Shown here piece by piece: positions 1-9,800 of a stretch of 64,000 nucleotides of DNA. Location of the stretch: the NCBI RefSeq assembly GCF_001625565.1, contig NZ_AUXS01000086.1, forward strand, positions 35,823 to 99,822. Direction: 5' to 3'. Position 1 is the first letter of the stretch; each line of letters begins with the position of its first letter. The translations under genes were made by a program, and so were the position numbers. This stretch comes from Pseudoalteromonas luteoviolacea NCIMB 1944. Lineage in GTDB: Bacteria > Pseudomonadota > Gammaproteobacteria > Enterobacterales > Alteromonadaceae. The notes beneath the pieces are model-generated. The model was not told the DNA's origin, searched no databases, and saw only the letters and a program-made list of their open reading frames with translations.

Positions 1-3000
1 TTCACTGGGGCCTTTTAGATTCAAAAAATAGCTGATCCGATTTGGCCCTAAAGACGGTGCGTTGATCGGCCCAGACAATTCCATCGATGCGCCCTCATCT
101 TGCGCACTGGTCTCATTTTCTGAACCATATCCGCTGGTATGTGCAATACCAATGTACACCCCCGTATTTGACCCTGACAGCGATTCCGGCGCATATCCTG
201 CATCTTCAATTGCATGCCACGCACTTTGCAACAGCAACCTTTGCTGCGGATCCATCTGCCTCGCTTCGTGACAGGAAATACCAAAAAATCCTGCATCAAA
301 CTGATCAATATGCGCTAAAAACCCGCCCCACTTACTGCGTGTGACTCGAGGGTCTTGTTTGGTATCGCCATATACATCTCGCCAATCCCAGCGCTCTTTC
401 GGTACTTCAGTGACACAGTCTTTGCCTTGTGCCAAATTATCCCAAAATTGCGCAATATCATTGGCACCGGGGAATTGTCCATCCATACCTATAATAGCGA
501 TACTGTCATCATCTTGGTGATCAGCTGGATGGCGAGTTTGTTGCTCGGCCTCTTGGATATCTTCTGCCGGCGCGTTGTGCGAAGGCTCGCCGGGCTGTTG
601 TGAATGCACTGTCTTTGCTTTTTCGACATCTTCAACAGGTACTTTCTCATCACGCGGTGAGTCAGACAGGTGCGCAGCCAGTGCCGACACGGTATTGATG
701 TCATAAAAAATCGTGGGCGCCAGCTCTGCTTGGTAGCGATGGTTGAGCGCCTGAGCTAACTCAGCAAAGCTCACCGAGTCAAAGCCCAATTGATCCAACG
801 GAGTATGGATGTCGAAGTCATGCTGGGCGATTTTCAACATGTCACTGATCAACACCAACAGGGCTTGTGTTATGTCTGAACCCACCTCTATTTGCGACTC
901 AACAACGCTCACCGATGGCTGAGCAGGCACCTCACTGCTCACTTGGTGCTGCGTATCACTTAGCAACTCATTTATATGGTGAGCCAACTCACCTACACAA
1001 GTGCACTGATAGAAAACCGTGGTAGACAACTCGACCTCATAGCGAGCACTGAGGGCACTAGCCAACTCTGTCAAAGACACCGAATCAAAGCCGATCTGCT
1101 CAAATGTCGTATCTGCATCAATGCTCGCTGCAGGTACTTTGAGCAACTCACTGATCTCACCGATAATATCCCTTTCGTCACACAACTCGCTTGGCGCCGT
1201 TTTAGACATTTGCGCGACAGACTGAGTGGCCCCATGATTGAGCTGTGCTTGTAAATGCGCAACCAGCTCAGCCACTACAGTGCACTCATAGAACAACGTC
1301 GCGGAGATCTCAACCTCCAATGCCTGATTTAAGTGACTGGCAAACTCTCCCAATGAAACCGAATCGAAACCAATGTCTGAAAACGCCGTATTACCATCAA
1401 TGCTTGAAGCTGGTACTTTGAGTAACTCACTGATCAGCGCAATCACGGTATCTTCACTGAGCGAAGGCGCGACCTCAGTCGTGCTGGGAGGCTGGGACAC
1501 TGCGGTTGTCTGTTGTGCAGTTGAGCGCTCGTCGTCTTGAGACATATGCGATTGTATGTAGTGAGTTAGCTCATCAATTTGAGTGCAGTCATAAAATACA
1601 CTGACGGGCAGCTCTACCCCGGTCGCTTGGGTCAGCACATTTGCTAACTCGCCGATAGAGACTGAATCAAAGCCAATATCAAACAGTGCCGTTGTACCAT
1701 CAATGCTCGACTGAGGCACTTTCAGTAAATCACTGACTGCACGGATAACATCTTGCACGTTGAAAGACACCACGGCTTGGCTTTGTGCTGGCTGTTCAGC
1801 GGTGTAATACGCATCCACAGCCTGTAATTTTTGTGCGAAGTTTTGGTAGGCTTCCCCCGTACCATACAGAACCAGAACCTGTGATACTTGCGCGGCCAAC
1901 GCGGTCGAAAACGCTTCAAGTCCAGCCTCAGTTGGCAGGGGTATTAATCCTGAAGTCTCTTTTAGCTCACGCATCGCATGACGGGGCATACGCATCCCAC
2001 CGTCTTGCCAAAGCGGCCAGTTGACGGACACACTGTGGCCGAAGCATTCCCCGCGTTTAACACGCAGCGCCCTGTCGTGGGCAAACCAGTCCATAAATCC
2101 GTTTGCCGCTGCATAGTCCGCCTGACCAGGCGCGCCCAGCACACTGCTGACCGAAGAGAACAAGGCAAAAAACCTTAAATCACATGTCTGCGTTGCAGCA
2201 TCCAAATTGACAAGCCCTTGTACTTTTGGTGACAGTACTCGCGCTAGGTGTTGTGGCGATTTTCTGACGATCATGCCATCTTGTAATACCCCCGCGGCAT
2301 GCAAAACCCCGGTGATTTGGCCAAATTTTTCCAACACCTCAGTAATGGCATCTTCCACCTCGTTTAATCGCGTGATATCAATCGCTTGATAGTGCACCCT
2401 CTCGCCCTGCGCATTGCACTGGGTGAGCCACTGCTGACGCGCTGAGTCCAGCTCGCCTCGACCCCATAGGATCACCGTGCTGGCTTGGGTCTGGGCAAGA
2501 ATGGCCTGGGTAAATATTTTGCCAAGGCCACCAAAACCACCACTGATCAGATACACACCTTGCTCTTGCCACGGCGACACGGCTTTTTCAACCGCAGGCA
2601 AAGCCTGCCAACGTCTGATGTCACATTGTTGCGACTTTAGTTCAACACAACTGGGTTTGTGTGTTTGGCCATTGCGTATGATCTGCTTTTCAGCCTCAGC
2701 ACCTGAGTCTGCCATGATCACATCAGCAAATTTAATCACGTGCTCGTGAATGGCCGCTTCGAGCATTGGCAACAACCCCGCATACATGCGCAGCCCTGTA
2801 CCAGATGACGTCACCACTTGGATGCGCTTTGGCTTGGCTCCTTGATGCTGAATGACTTGTTGTAAAACCGCCAGCAAGGCCTGTGCATGGTGCTGGTAAT
2901 GATCTGCACTACACAGAGGTGCGCTTGGCTCTTCGCTCGCTGCATCGATGCACAGCACCTCAGCACTGGCAAAGCGGGAGCGCAATTGAGCGGACCACTG

Positions 3001-5892
3001 TGCCGCCTCGCCAAGCAAAACAATCCAGCTTGCATCACCAATAAAGTCACCAGTTGCTGTCGTGTCAGCTAAGGGCAGCGACCGCCACGTCGGTGAGAAG
3101 AATTTAATTTCACCGACAGGTTCTGCTTGCGACGGCCGGCGCTCCTCGGTCTGCACATTTGTCGAAGATGTCGACTGCTTCATGATCCGCGCAGTATACC
3201 CGAGCAATTGTAGGCACACATTGCCCTGTTCATCACACAACGATAAGTCGATGATCTGAGTACTGGCCGTGCGCTGCTTGGCATCAAGTATGACCCAAAC
3301 TGATTCTGGCAAGGGGGCATATTCTTTCACTTGATTGAGCACAAAAGGGACCATAGGTCCTTGTTGAGAGTCGGCCTCGTCTACGCTGGACTGTTCGCCA
3401 AAGTAAAAGCCCAAGATGCAATGCAGTGCTGAATCGAGTATTTCTGGGCGCCACTTCATCGCCAGAGGTGACTGCGGCTGTGATTGCTGCGCTTTTAGCT
3501 GTCCCACCACATATGCGCCGCTGCGCTGCAGTGACTCCACCGCTCGAAATGCCGGCCCATAGTCCAGCCCAGCCTGCAAAAACTGGTCATAGAAAGCCTG
3601 CTTATCAACCTCAATCACCTTACCTGTCGCGCGCAACTGATCTAACTCTGGGACCTTAGGAGCGTCGCGCTCACCTAGATTGACAGCCCCACGACAAAAG
3701 TCTCCGCTGGATTGATCGAGCAAATCGTAAATTCTAAAGCGCGCACGCTGTCCTACTTGCGGCAGGCAAGACAACTCGATCACAACTTGTTTGCTCTGAC
3801 CATCAAATATCATCGGGCGACGCCAAGTCACATTGTCTATTGAGTAATGTTGATGGTCCTCTAATAAGCTGCTTAGCGCCTCTCTTACCAACTCCAAATA
3901 TGCCACGCCAGGCAGGATCGGGGTTTGGTTGACCACATGCTGTGCGATAAAATACTCACTGCCAGTCAAGGGGATAATCGATTGCAAAGGCTTCAAATAA
4001 GAAGCTGCCTGCTCGCGCACCGGCGCAGTATTCGCAGCCAGCGCTTCAAGCTGTGCTAACGGCGGGTAGGTACGCTCAACATCGGTGTCAGGAACCCAGT
4101 AACGCTGCTTGGCAAAGGGGTATCCTGGCAAACTCACTTTGCTTGGCAATACGCCGTCATATAAGGCACACCAGTCAACTGGGTAACCTTGGATCCACAG
4201 CCCTATCAAGGCAGGCCAATCCGTCTCAGACAAGAGATCGGCATACACTAAATTGTTGGCTGTAATAAATTCATCCAATGCCTTGCCTTTGATCGTTTCT
4301 CCGTACCAGCGCAGGGTCGATTGGCCAATGTCATCAAATGGATGCGCCAACACATAGGCAAGTTGCTGTGTAAGCTCGTCCACTGAGTTTGCAACAAGGG
4401 CAAGTCGGTGCTCATGATGCGTTCTACCCACTTGCAAGGTGCTGGCGATGCGACGAAGATCCTGCACATCGTGGACACTCTGGCCGGTGTGTTCAAAGGT
4501 GCTGTGCAATTGCTTTACCGCTCTGTGCAGCTGCTCTTTGGTTTTAGCCGACAACACGATATAACTTGGCACAGATGCGGATTGGTGTTCAGCGTCAGCG
4601 GGCGTCGTTGCGACATACTCTTCAACCACCATATGCGCATTCGAACCGCCAGCGCCAAATGCAGAGATACCAGCCACGCGCTTTTTCCCCTCTGCAACTT
4701 GCCAAGGCTGCGCTTCACGTGGCACATCAAACGGAGAGCTATCAAAATCGATATAGGGATTGCGCGTTTGTGAGTGAATAGAGGGGACAATGGTTTTATG
4801 GTGCATTTGCAGCAAAACCTTGGTTAATCCAGCAATGCCTGATGCACTTTCACAGTGGCCTATATTAGATTTAATGGAGCCAATTAAACACGCCGTTTCG
4901 CCCTGCGCATTTTTGGCCAGATAGCCATCTTTATATGCTCTTTGTAGGCCATCGACTTCAATCACATCTCCTATCGCAGTGCCTGAACCGTGCGCCTCAA
5001 TATAACTGATGGGATCAGACGCTGTTTTTGCCAGCGCTTGGCTAATCACCTCTGCCTGTGAAGAAGCTTTTGGCACAGTATACGTTCTCGACGCGCCACC
5101 ATGATTAATGGCCGTCGCCAAGATCACCCCATAGATATGATCACCATCTTCGAGTGCATCGTCGAGCGGTTTGAGCAACACTGCCCCCACCCCTTCAGAG
5201 GCCACATAACCAGTCGCCTTATCACCAAAACTATGACAGCGCCCGGTTTTCGATGAGAAACGCCCCGCACTATGTAAAATAAATTTATTGGGGTGCAGCG
5301 TCAGGTTGACGCCACCTGCAATAGCGGCTCGACAGTCGCCATTTAGAATGCTTTGACACGCCAAGTGTACCGAGCTGATTGAGCCCGAGCACATGGTATC
5401 TATGGTCATACTTGGACCGGTAAAATTACAACAGTAAGACACCCGATTGGTGATAGAGGCATTGAGGGCGGAAACCGGTGTATTGGCCTGACTGTACATC
5501 AAATATTCATTGTACTCTACCGCACAAAATACCCCAACGGGCCCCCTTTGTGAGAGTCCTTCACACGAATATCCAGCATCTTCAACGGTGTGATAAGCAC
5601 ACTGGAGAAATTGCCTTTCTTGAGGATCGATCAGCTCGGCAACTTTTGGCGCCATATTAAAGAACAGGGAGTCAAACTGATCGACATCATTGATGAATCC
5701 GCCCCATTTACTATAACTTTTACCATACACCCGGTTACCCGGCTGATAATACAAAGCGTGATCCCAGCGCGTTTTTGGTATTTCCGTGATGGTATCTTTG
5801 CCTTGTTTGAGGTTTTCCCACAATTCATCTAGGTTATCTGCGCCTGGGTATTTTCCTGATATCCCAATGATCGCTATTTTTTGGTTGCTCAC
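1..5892 (-). CDS. tmpB: Trans-AT polyketide synthase, N-terminal part (TmpB/MmpB-like), runs off left edge
   Basis: Only the first 1,964 residues are in the window. I start it at a GTG at 5892, with AGAAGGGG about 8 bases upstream; the protein begins VSNQKIAIIGISGKYPG. Domain order: KS (about 1-430; Cys168 in DTMCSGS, EAHGSGT and GHCES histidines present, so elongating), linker ending LPGYPFAKQRYW near 590, DH (about 640-840), KR (about 1110-1300; SGGFGGLG, GQADYAAAN), four tandem ACPs with serines at 1410, 1511, 1604 and 1706 (all GFDSVS), then a second KS from about 1796. There is no AT domain, as in trans-AT systems. KS-DH-KR-multiple ACP matches mupirocin MmpB, which makes the hydroxy-fatty-acid side chain, so tmpB is my best name. 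MmpB as I recall it ends in a thioesterase after three ACPs, and the extra KS here is a difference. It is last in the minus-strand operon, about 100 bases after tmlL. Confidence 0.9.
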   Translation of the reverse strand, partial: MSNQKIAIIGISGKYPGADNLDELWENLKQGKDTITEIPKTRWDHALYYQPGNRVYGKSYSKWGGFINDVDQFDSLFFNMAPKVAELIDPQERQFLQCAYHTVEDAGYSCEGLSQRGPVGVFCAVEYNEYLMYSQANTPVSALNASITNRVSYCCNFTGPSMTIDTMCSGSISSVHLACQSILNGDCRAAIAGGVNLTLHPNKFILHSAGRFSSKTGRCHSFGDKATGYVASEGVGAVLLKPLDDALEDGDHIYGVILATAINHGGASRTYTVPKASSQAEVISQALAKTASDPISYIEAHGSGTAIGDVIEVDGLQRAYKDGYLAKNAQGETACLIGSIKSNIGHCESASGIAGLTKVLLQMHHKTIVPSIHSQTRNPYIDFDSSPFDVPREAQPWQVAEGKKRVAGISAFGAGGSNAHMVVEEYVATTPADAEHQSASVPSYIVLSAKTKEQLHRAVKQLHSTFEHTGQSVHDVQDLRRIASTLQVGRTHHEHRLALVANSVDELTQQLAYVLAHPFDDIGQSTLRWYGETIKGKALDEFITANNLVYADLLSETDWPALIGLWIQGYPVDWCALYDGVLPSKVSLPGYPFAKQRYWVPDTDVERTYPPLAQLEALAANTAPVREQAASYLKPLQSIIPLTGSEYFIAQHVVNQTPILPGVAYLELVREALSSLLEDHQHYSIDNVTWRRPMIFDGQSKQVVIELSCLPQVGQRARFRIYDLLDQSSGDFCRGAVNLGERDAPKVPELDQLRATGKVIEVDKQAFYDQFLQAGLDYGPAFRAVESLQRSGAYVVGQLKAQQSQPQSPLAMKWRPEILDSALHCILGFYFGEQSSVDEADSQQGPMVPFVLNQVKEYAPLPESVWVILDAKQRTASTQIIDLSLCDEQGNVCLQLLGYTARIMKQSTSSTNVQTEERRPSQAEPVGEIKFFSPTWRSLPLADTTATGDFIGDASWIVLLGEAAQWSAQLRSRFASAEVLCIDAASEEPSAPLCSADHYQHHAQALLAVLQQVIQHQGAKPKRIQVVTSSGTGLRMYAGLLPMLEAAIHEHVIKFADVIMADSGAEAEKQIIRNGQTHKPSCVELKSQQCDIRRWQALPAVEKAVSPWQEQGVYLISGGFGGLGKIFTQAILAQTQASTVILWGRGELDSARQQWLTQCNAQGERVHYQAIDITRLNEVEDAITEVLEKFGQITGVLHAAGVLQDGMIVRKSPQHLARVLSPKVQGLVNLDAATQTCDLRFFALFSSVSSVLGAPGQADYAAANGFMDWFAHDRALRVKRGECFGHSVSVNWPLWQDGGMRMPRHAMRELKETSGLIPLPTEAGLEAFSTALAAQVSQVLVLYGTGEAYQNFAQKLQAVDAYYTAEQPAQSQAVVSFNVQDVIRAVSDLLKVPQSSIDGTTALFDIGFDSVSIGELANVLTQATGVELPVSVFYDCTQIDELTHYIQSHMSQDDERSTAQQTTAVSQPPSTTEVAPSLSEDTVIALISELLKVPASSIDGNTAFSDIGFDSVSLGEFASHLNQALEVEISATLFYECTVVAELVAHLQAQLNHGATQSVAQMSKTAPSELCDERDIIGEISELLKVPAASIDADTTFEQIGFDSVSLTELASALSARYEVELSTTVFYQCTCVGELAHHINELLSDTQHQVSSEVPAQPSVSVVESQIEVGSDITQALLVLISDMLKIAQHDFDIHTPLDQLGFDSVSFAELAQALNHRYQAELAPTIFYDINTVSALAAHLSDSPRDEKVPVEDVEKAKTVHSQQPGEPSHNAPAEDIQEAEQQTRHPADHQDDDSIAIIGMDGQFPGANDIAQFWDNLAQGKDCVTEVPKERWDWRDVYGDTKQDPRVTRSKWGGFLAHIDQFDAGFFGISCHEARQMDPQQRLLLQSAWHAIEDAGYAPESLSGSNTGVYIGIAHTSGYGSENETSAQDEGASMELSGPINAPSLGPNRISYFLNLKGPSE

Positions 5893-5992
5893 TCCGATCC
5901 CCTTCTGTCAATATTTTGCACCGCCCCAAACCCAAGCTCTTACCAAGCACCGTGGTGGCGATTAAATTCTTTGCAGTTCGTACTTCGCGTGT

Positions 5993-6826
5993 TTAATGGC
6001 CGTTTAAAATTAAGTCTTCGCAGACCTCTGCGGTGTCGGTAAACAGATTGTAATGCCCCCAATTAGCAAAAATTTTATATTCGGCATCCGGAATAATCTC
6101 GGCAAGCGCCACGGACTCTTGCCAAGCGACCATATCGTCGTTACCTCCACCGACAATGAAGGTTGGGCAGCTGATCTGTTCAGTTAAGGTGCGACTGATC
6201 TTAAATTCGTGGGTGGTATTGACCAGATGGGCAAACCGTAGAAACGCCTCTTTACCGCTATTGAACGGTGCTTGGATCATCTGTTGGTACTGCTTATTAT
6301 CAATACGCGCCAACTTGTCTTGCATGCTTTTTGTGTTATACGCCACGATATTTTGATGGAGAAAATCAAGCTTTTTCTCATCGTGGATCAACATGCGGCA
6401 AACCTGGCCTATGGTATCACCCGTGAGGCCCGGAGTGCCTTGATTAAAGAAATTCGGCGCATTGAATAGCACCATTTTTTCGATTAAACATGACTCTTGT
6501 GCCGCAGCAACCAAAGCAATTTGGATCCCCGTACACCACGCAACCAAAGTGAATGAGGGCAAGGCTAACTCGGTCACAATAGTGGTTAAGTCTTGAACTT
6601 GATCCTGCACAGAATACTCGCGAAAACGCTCATCGTATACACCTGGAAATCCCCGACGTCGCCAGGTCACAAAATTATGGCCCCGCGCTACCATGGCATC
6701 AGACAACGCCTGTGTTATGCAACTGTCTACACCCAGCGCATTGATAAAGACCACAGTTGGCTTGGTGCTATCAAACTGATTGAGGTTAACGTCCAGCATT
6801 AATCCGTCATGTGCTTGTACTTTCAT
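5993..6826 (-). CDS. tmlL: Alpha/beta hydrolase with cysteine nucleophile (MupL-like)
   Basis: A 277-residue alpha/beta-hydrolase-fold protein. The nucleophile elbow reads LVAWCTGIQ, with Cys98 where most family members have Ser. The acid is likely the Asp in VGGGNDD and the base the His in FANWGHYN, so a Cys-Asp-His triad is expected. Its ATG overlaps the TGA stop of tmpE (ATGA), so translation is probably coupled. The position after the KS-oxidoreductase gene is that of mupL in the mupirocin cluster, a putative hydrolase whose exact role I do not know. It could release or edit acyl chains from an ACP, or hydrolyse an ester or lactone. There is no signal peptide, so it should be cytoplasmic. 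The fold call is firm; the substrate is unknown. Confidence 0.85.
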   Translation of the reverse strand: MKVQAHDGLMLDVNLNQFDSTKPTVVFINALGVDSCITQALSDAMVARGHNFVTWRRRGFPGVYDERFREYSVQDQVQDLTTIVTELALPSFTLVAWCTGIQIALVAAAQESCLIEKMVLFNAPNFFNQGTPGLTGDTIGQVCRMLIHDEKKLDFLHQNIVAYNTKSMQDKLARIDNKQYQQMIQAPFNSGKEAFLRFAHLVNTTHEFKISRTLTEQISCPTFIVGGGNDDMVAWQESVALAEIIPDAEYKIFANWGHYNLFTDTAEVCEDLILNGH

Positions 6827-9800
6827 AAAGGTGTTTCCAGTTCTAATTTTTGCTGCGCAGATTGCGCGGTCGATTGATGTGAGCTCGGCAAGTTATCTAT
6901 CTTTGACCAAATATCGCAACTGCGATCTTGCCATGCCTCCACAAATGAACTCTGACGCGCGTTATACGCCTGCTCAGCCGCCTGCTTGTCGCGCCCTCTG
7001 AGCTTAAAGTACTCATCCGTGGCACTGGCATAGGCGGATATGGCCAGCACAGCTCCCATACCCGCTACAGGCGAGCCCGTTCCCGACGCATCTCCGGTCA
7101 GCATGATGTTTTTACTGATAAAGGTACTCGCGCGCGTGTATTGCACATCAATGGGTTTGCTGATCCACAAAACTTCCCCAACCTTGCTTTGCTGCGCGTC
7201 AGCGAAGAACTGCGCACGCTGTGCAAGTTGTGCTGTGCTTGGCAACTCACCATTGGCAGTGTACACCGCTACTCCGAGCTCATCTCGATTGGGATAAAAG
7301 AGCCCAAATTCACAACCTGATAGCTGTTGATCAGCATCAAATGAGAATTTGTAATTGAGTGCTGAGCTGTCACTGGTTGCACGGCAGTGATAAATATACC
7401 AACACTCCTCTCCCTTGTTGGCAGTTTCAGTGTCGTAACATATCCCCACAGCCTGCGCATTTGAACTGCACTCGCCATCGGCCAAGATCACCAATTCAGG
7501 CGTGACGGTGAAGTGTGACTCCAGCTGCAAATTACGCAATGTCACGCTGGCTTGCTCTCCCTCAGTGGGCACCACTTGTGCCTCCACATTAAAGTAAATA
7601 TGCACGCCTTTATCACGTGCGGCAGTGAGCAATACATCTTGCAGATCTGCCAAAGAGATAGCCAATACCGACTCGCCCACAAATTCATCATAGGCACTCT
7701 TATGGGTGTTTCCAGGTGCATTGAATTGGGTTGTCGTTAGCTGCGCCTTATCTATCTGTTTTTGATAATAACGCGTCGACTCATTGTCACTGCGGGTATA
7801 AAAGAAGTTGTGCTGCGCAATGGGCGTGCCACGCTCCATGAGCTGCGTCAGTACACCAAAGCGCTGTAAATAGGGCAGCGCATTTTGATATATGGTGACC
7901 ATTTGCATTCGGTCGACGACCTTGCGTTTATCAAACAAGTAGACCTGTTCAACCCCATTGAGCACGGCGCTCAGCGCTGCCATGATCCCCGCAGGACCTG
8001 CACCGATCACTATCACACTGTGTTCATCAATTTCGTCTAGCAGCTGAGTAGCGCTGCTCTCGTACTCAAAGCGGTAACCACTGCTCGTGGCCTGAGAAAT
8101 ATAGCCAGGAAGGTCTATTGGCACTTGCTTGGCCTCAGCCTCCTGGGCGGGTTTTGGCTGTGTGCATTGAATCACAGCAATGAGATCAGACACACTGTCG
8201 GCTTGAAGTAACTCACTGCCTACTTGCGTTTCGTCGAGTTGCTCCATACCATCGCAAAGCGCAGACACTATCAACATTTTAGTCACTGATGTGACACCTA
8301 GCGCTTTAAGCGGCGTTGTCAGTTGTAGCTCATCACGACCAAGGCCTAAGATTTGTCCAACTGTCTCTACCACTAACTCAGTCACCTCCGAGTGAAGTAA
8401 TGGCTGCGTCGAATTGGCATCACTAGCCTGCGCAATATCAGTGGCAGACAATACTGGTTGAGTCGGTGTATCTATCTGCTGTGCACTGTTCGGTGATGGT
8501 TTTTCTGCCGGTTTGGGCAGCCAACAATGACGACGCGCAAACGGATAAGTCGGCAAGGCAATGATCTGTGGCAGGACACCATGCTGCTCACCATAAAGAG
8601 ACGCCCAACTCAGGTGTCCTCCTTGCACCCATAACTTGGCCTGTTTTAACAGCTCTGTATCGTTTGCACTATCTAGCTCAATGGATGCATGGCGCGAGGT
8701 GTGTTCAATATCATGGAAAAAGACCTCCGCCTGTGCCTTACCATCTAGCCACGCTGCGAGGTAGTCACGCAACTGTTCAATGGTGTTAACCACACAACTC
8801 AACCGAGTCGGCATGGCCTCTCTGCCTTCTATCAGCGTATACGCTACATCGTCGAGATGAATATCTTGCTCCGTGCTGAAATGCGCCATATGCCGTGTCA
8901 CCAACTCCTTTAGGCGTGCCTCATTTTGCGCTGAAAACACCATCACTCGATCACGGCGTACACCTGCTACTTTGGTTGCTGATTTTGCAGTTAGACACTC
9001 CTCTAGCACCATACAACAACCCGAACCACCTGCACCCAAGGTATTGATCATCGCACTTCTAGGCCGCTCAGCTGCTGCTGTCGTCCACGGGGCAAACTTA
9101 TCTTGGATAGTAAATGGCGCGCTGTCTAAATCGAGTTTCGGGTTGAGCGGCTGGTGTAAGATCGAAGGGGTTAATACCCTGTGTTTCAATTGCATGGCGA
9201 CTTTGATCAGCTGTGTCAGCCCTGATGCGGCTTCAGCATGGCCGATACTTGATTTCACGGTGCCGATAGGCAGCTTTATATCGCCCGCGGTGTCACAAAA
9301 CACCTGCTTCATCGCTTCAATTTCAGCGCTGTCTGACACCGTCGCGCCCGCCACTGAGGTTTCAATATAGTCTATCTGCTGCGGTGCCATTTTGGCCGTT
9401 TGCAGGCATCCGCTCATTAAACGTTTTAGGGCATCGGGATCTGAGACATTAAATCCATCGGTGGTGCCTTTATGATCGGTATGCACGCCCTTGATCACCG
9501 CCAGCACGTCATCTTTATCTTGTATCGCATCGCGTAGAGGCTTCAGCAACACTGCACCGACCGTCTCACCGGGAATAAACCCACCTGATTCACCAAACCC
9601 GCGCACAGCGCTTTGCTCAGCCAGCAATTGAGACTGACTTAACGCCTGGTATTTGTAGCCGTGAATCGACAAATTCGTGGCCCCCACAATGGCCAACCGA
9701 CAGGCCCCACTGAGTAAGTTTTGACAGGCAAGATAAATTGCACTGGCAGCCCCGGAGCACATGGTATCCACCGCCATACTTGGGCCATGAAGATCAAAAA

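Noticed and set aside
8873..9370. 165-residue plus-strand frame
   Set aside because: Antisense to the KS of TmpE, whose motifs are clear.
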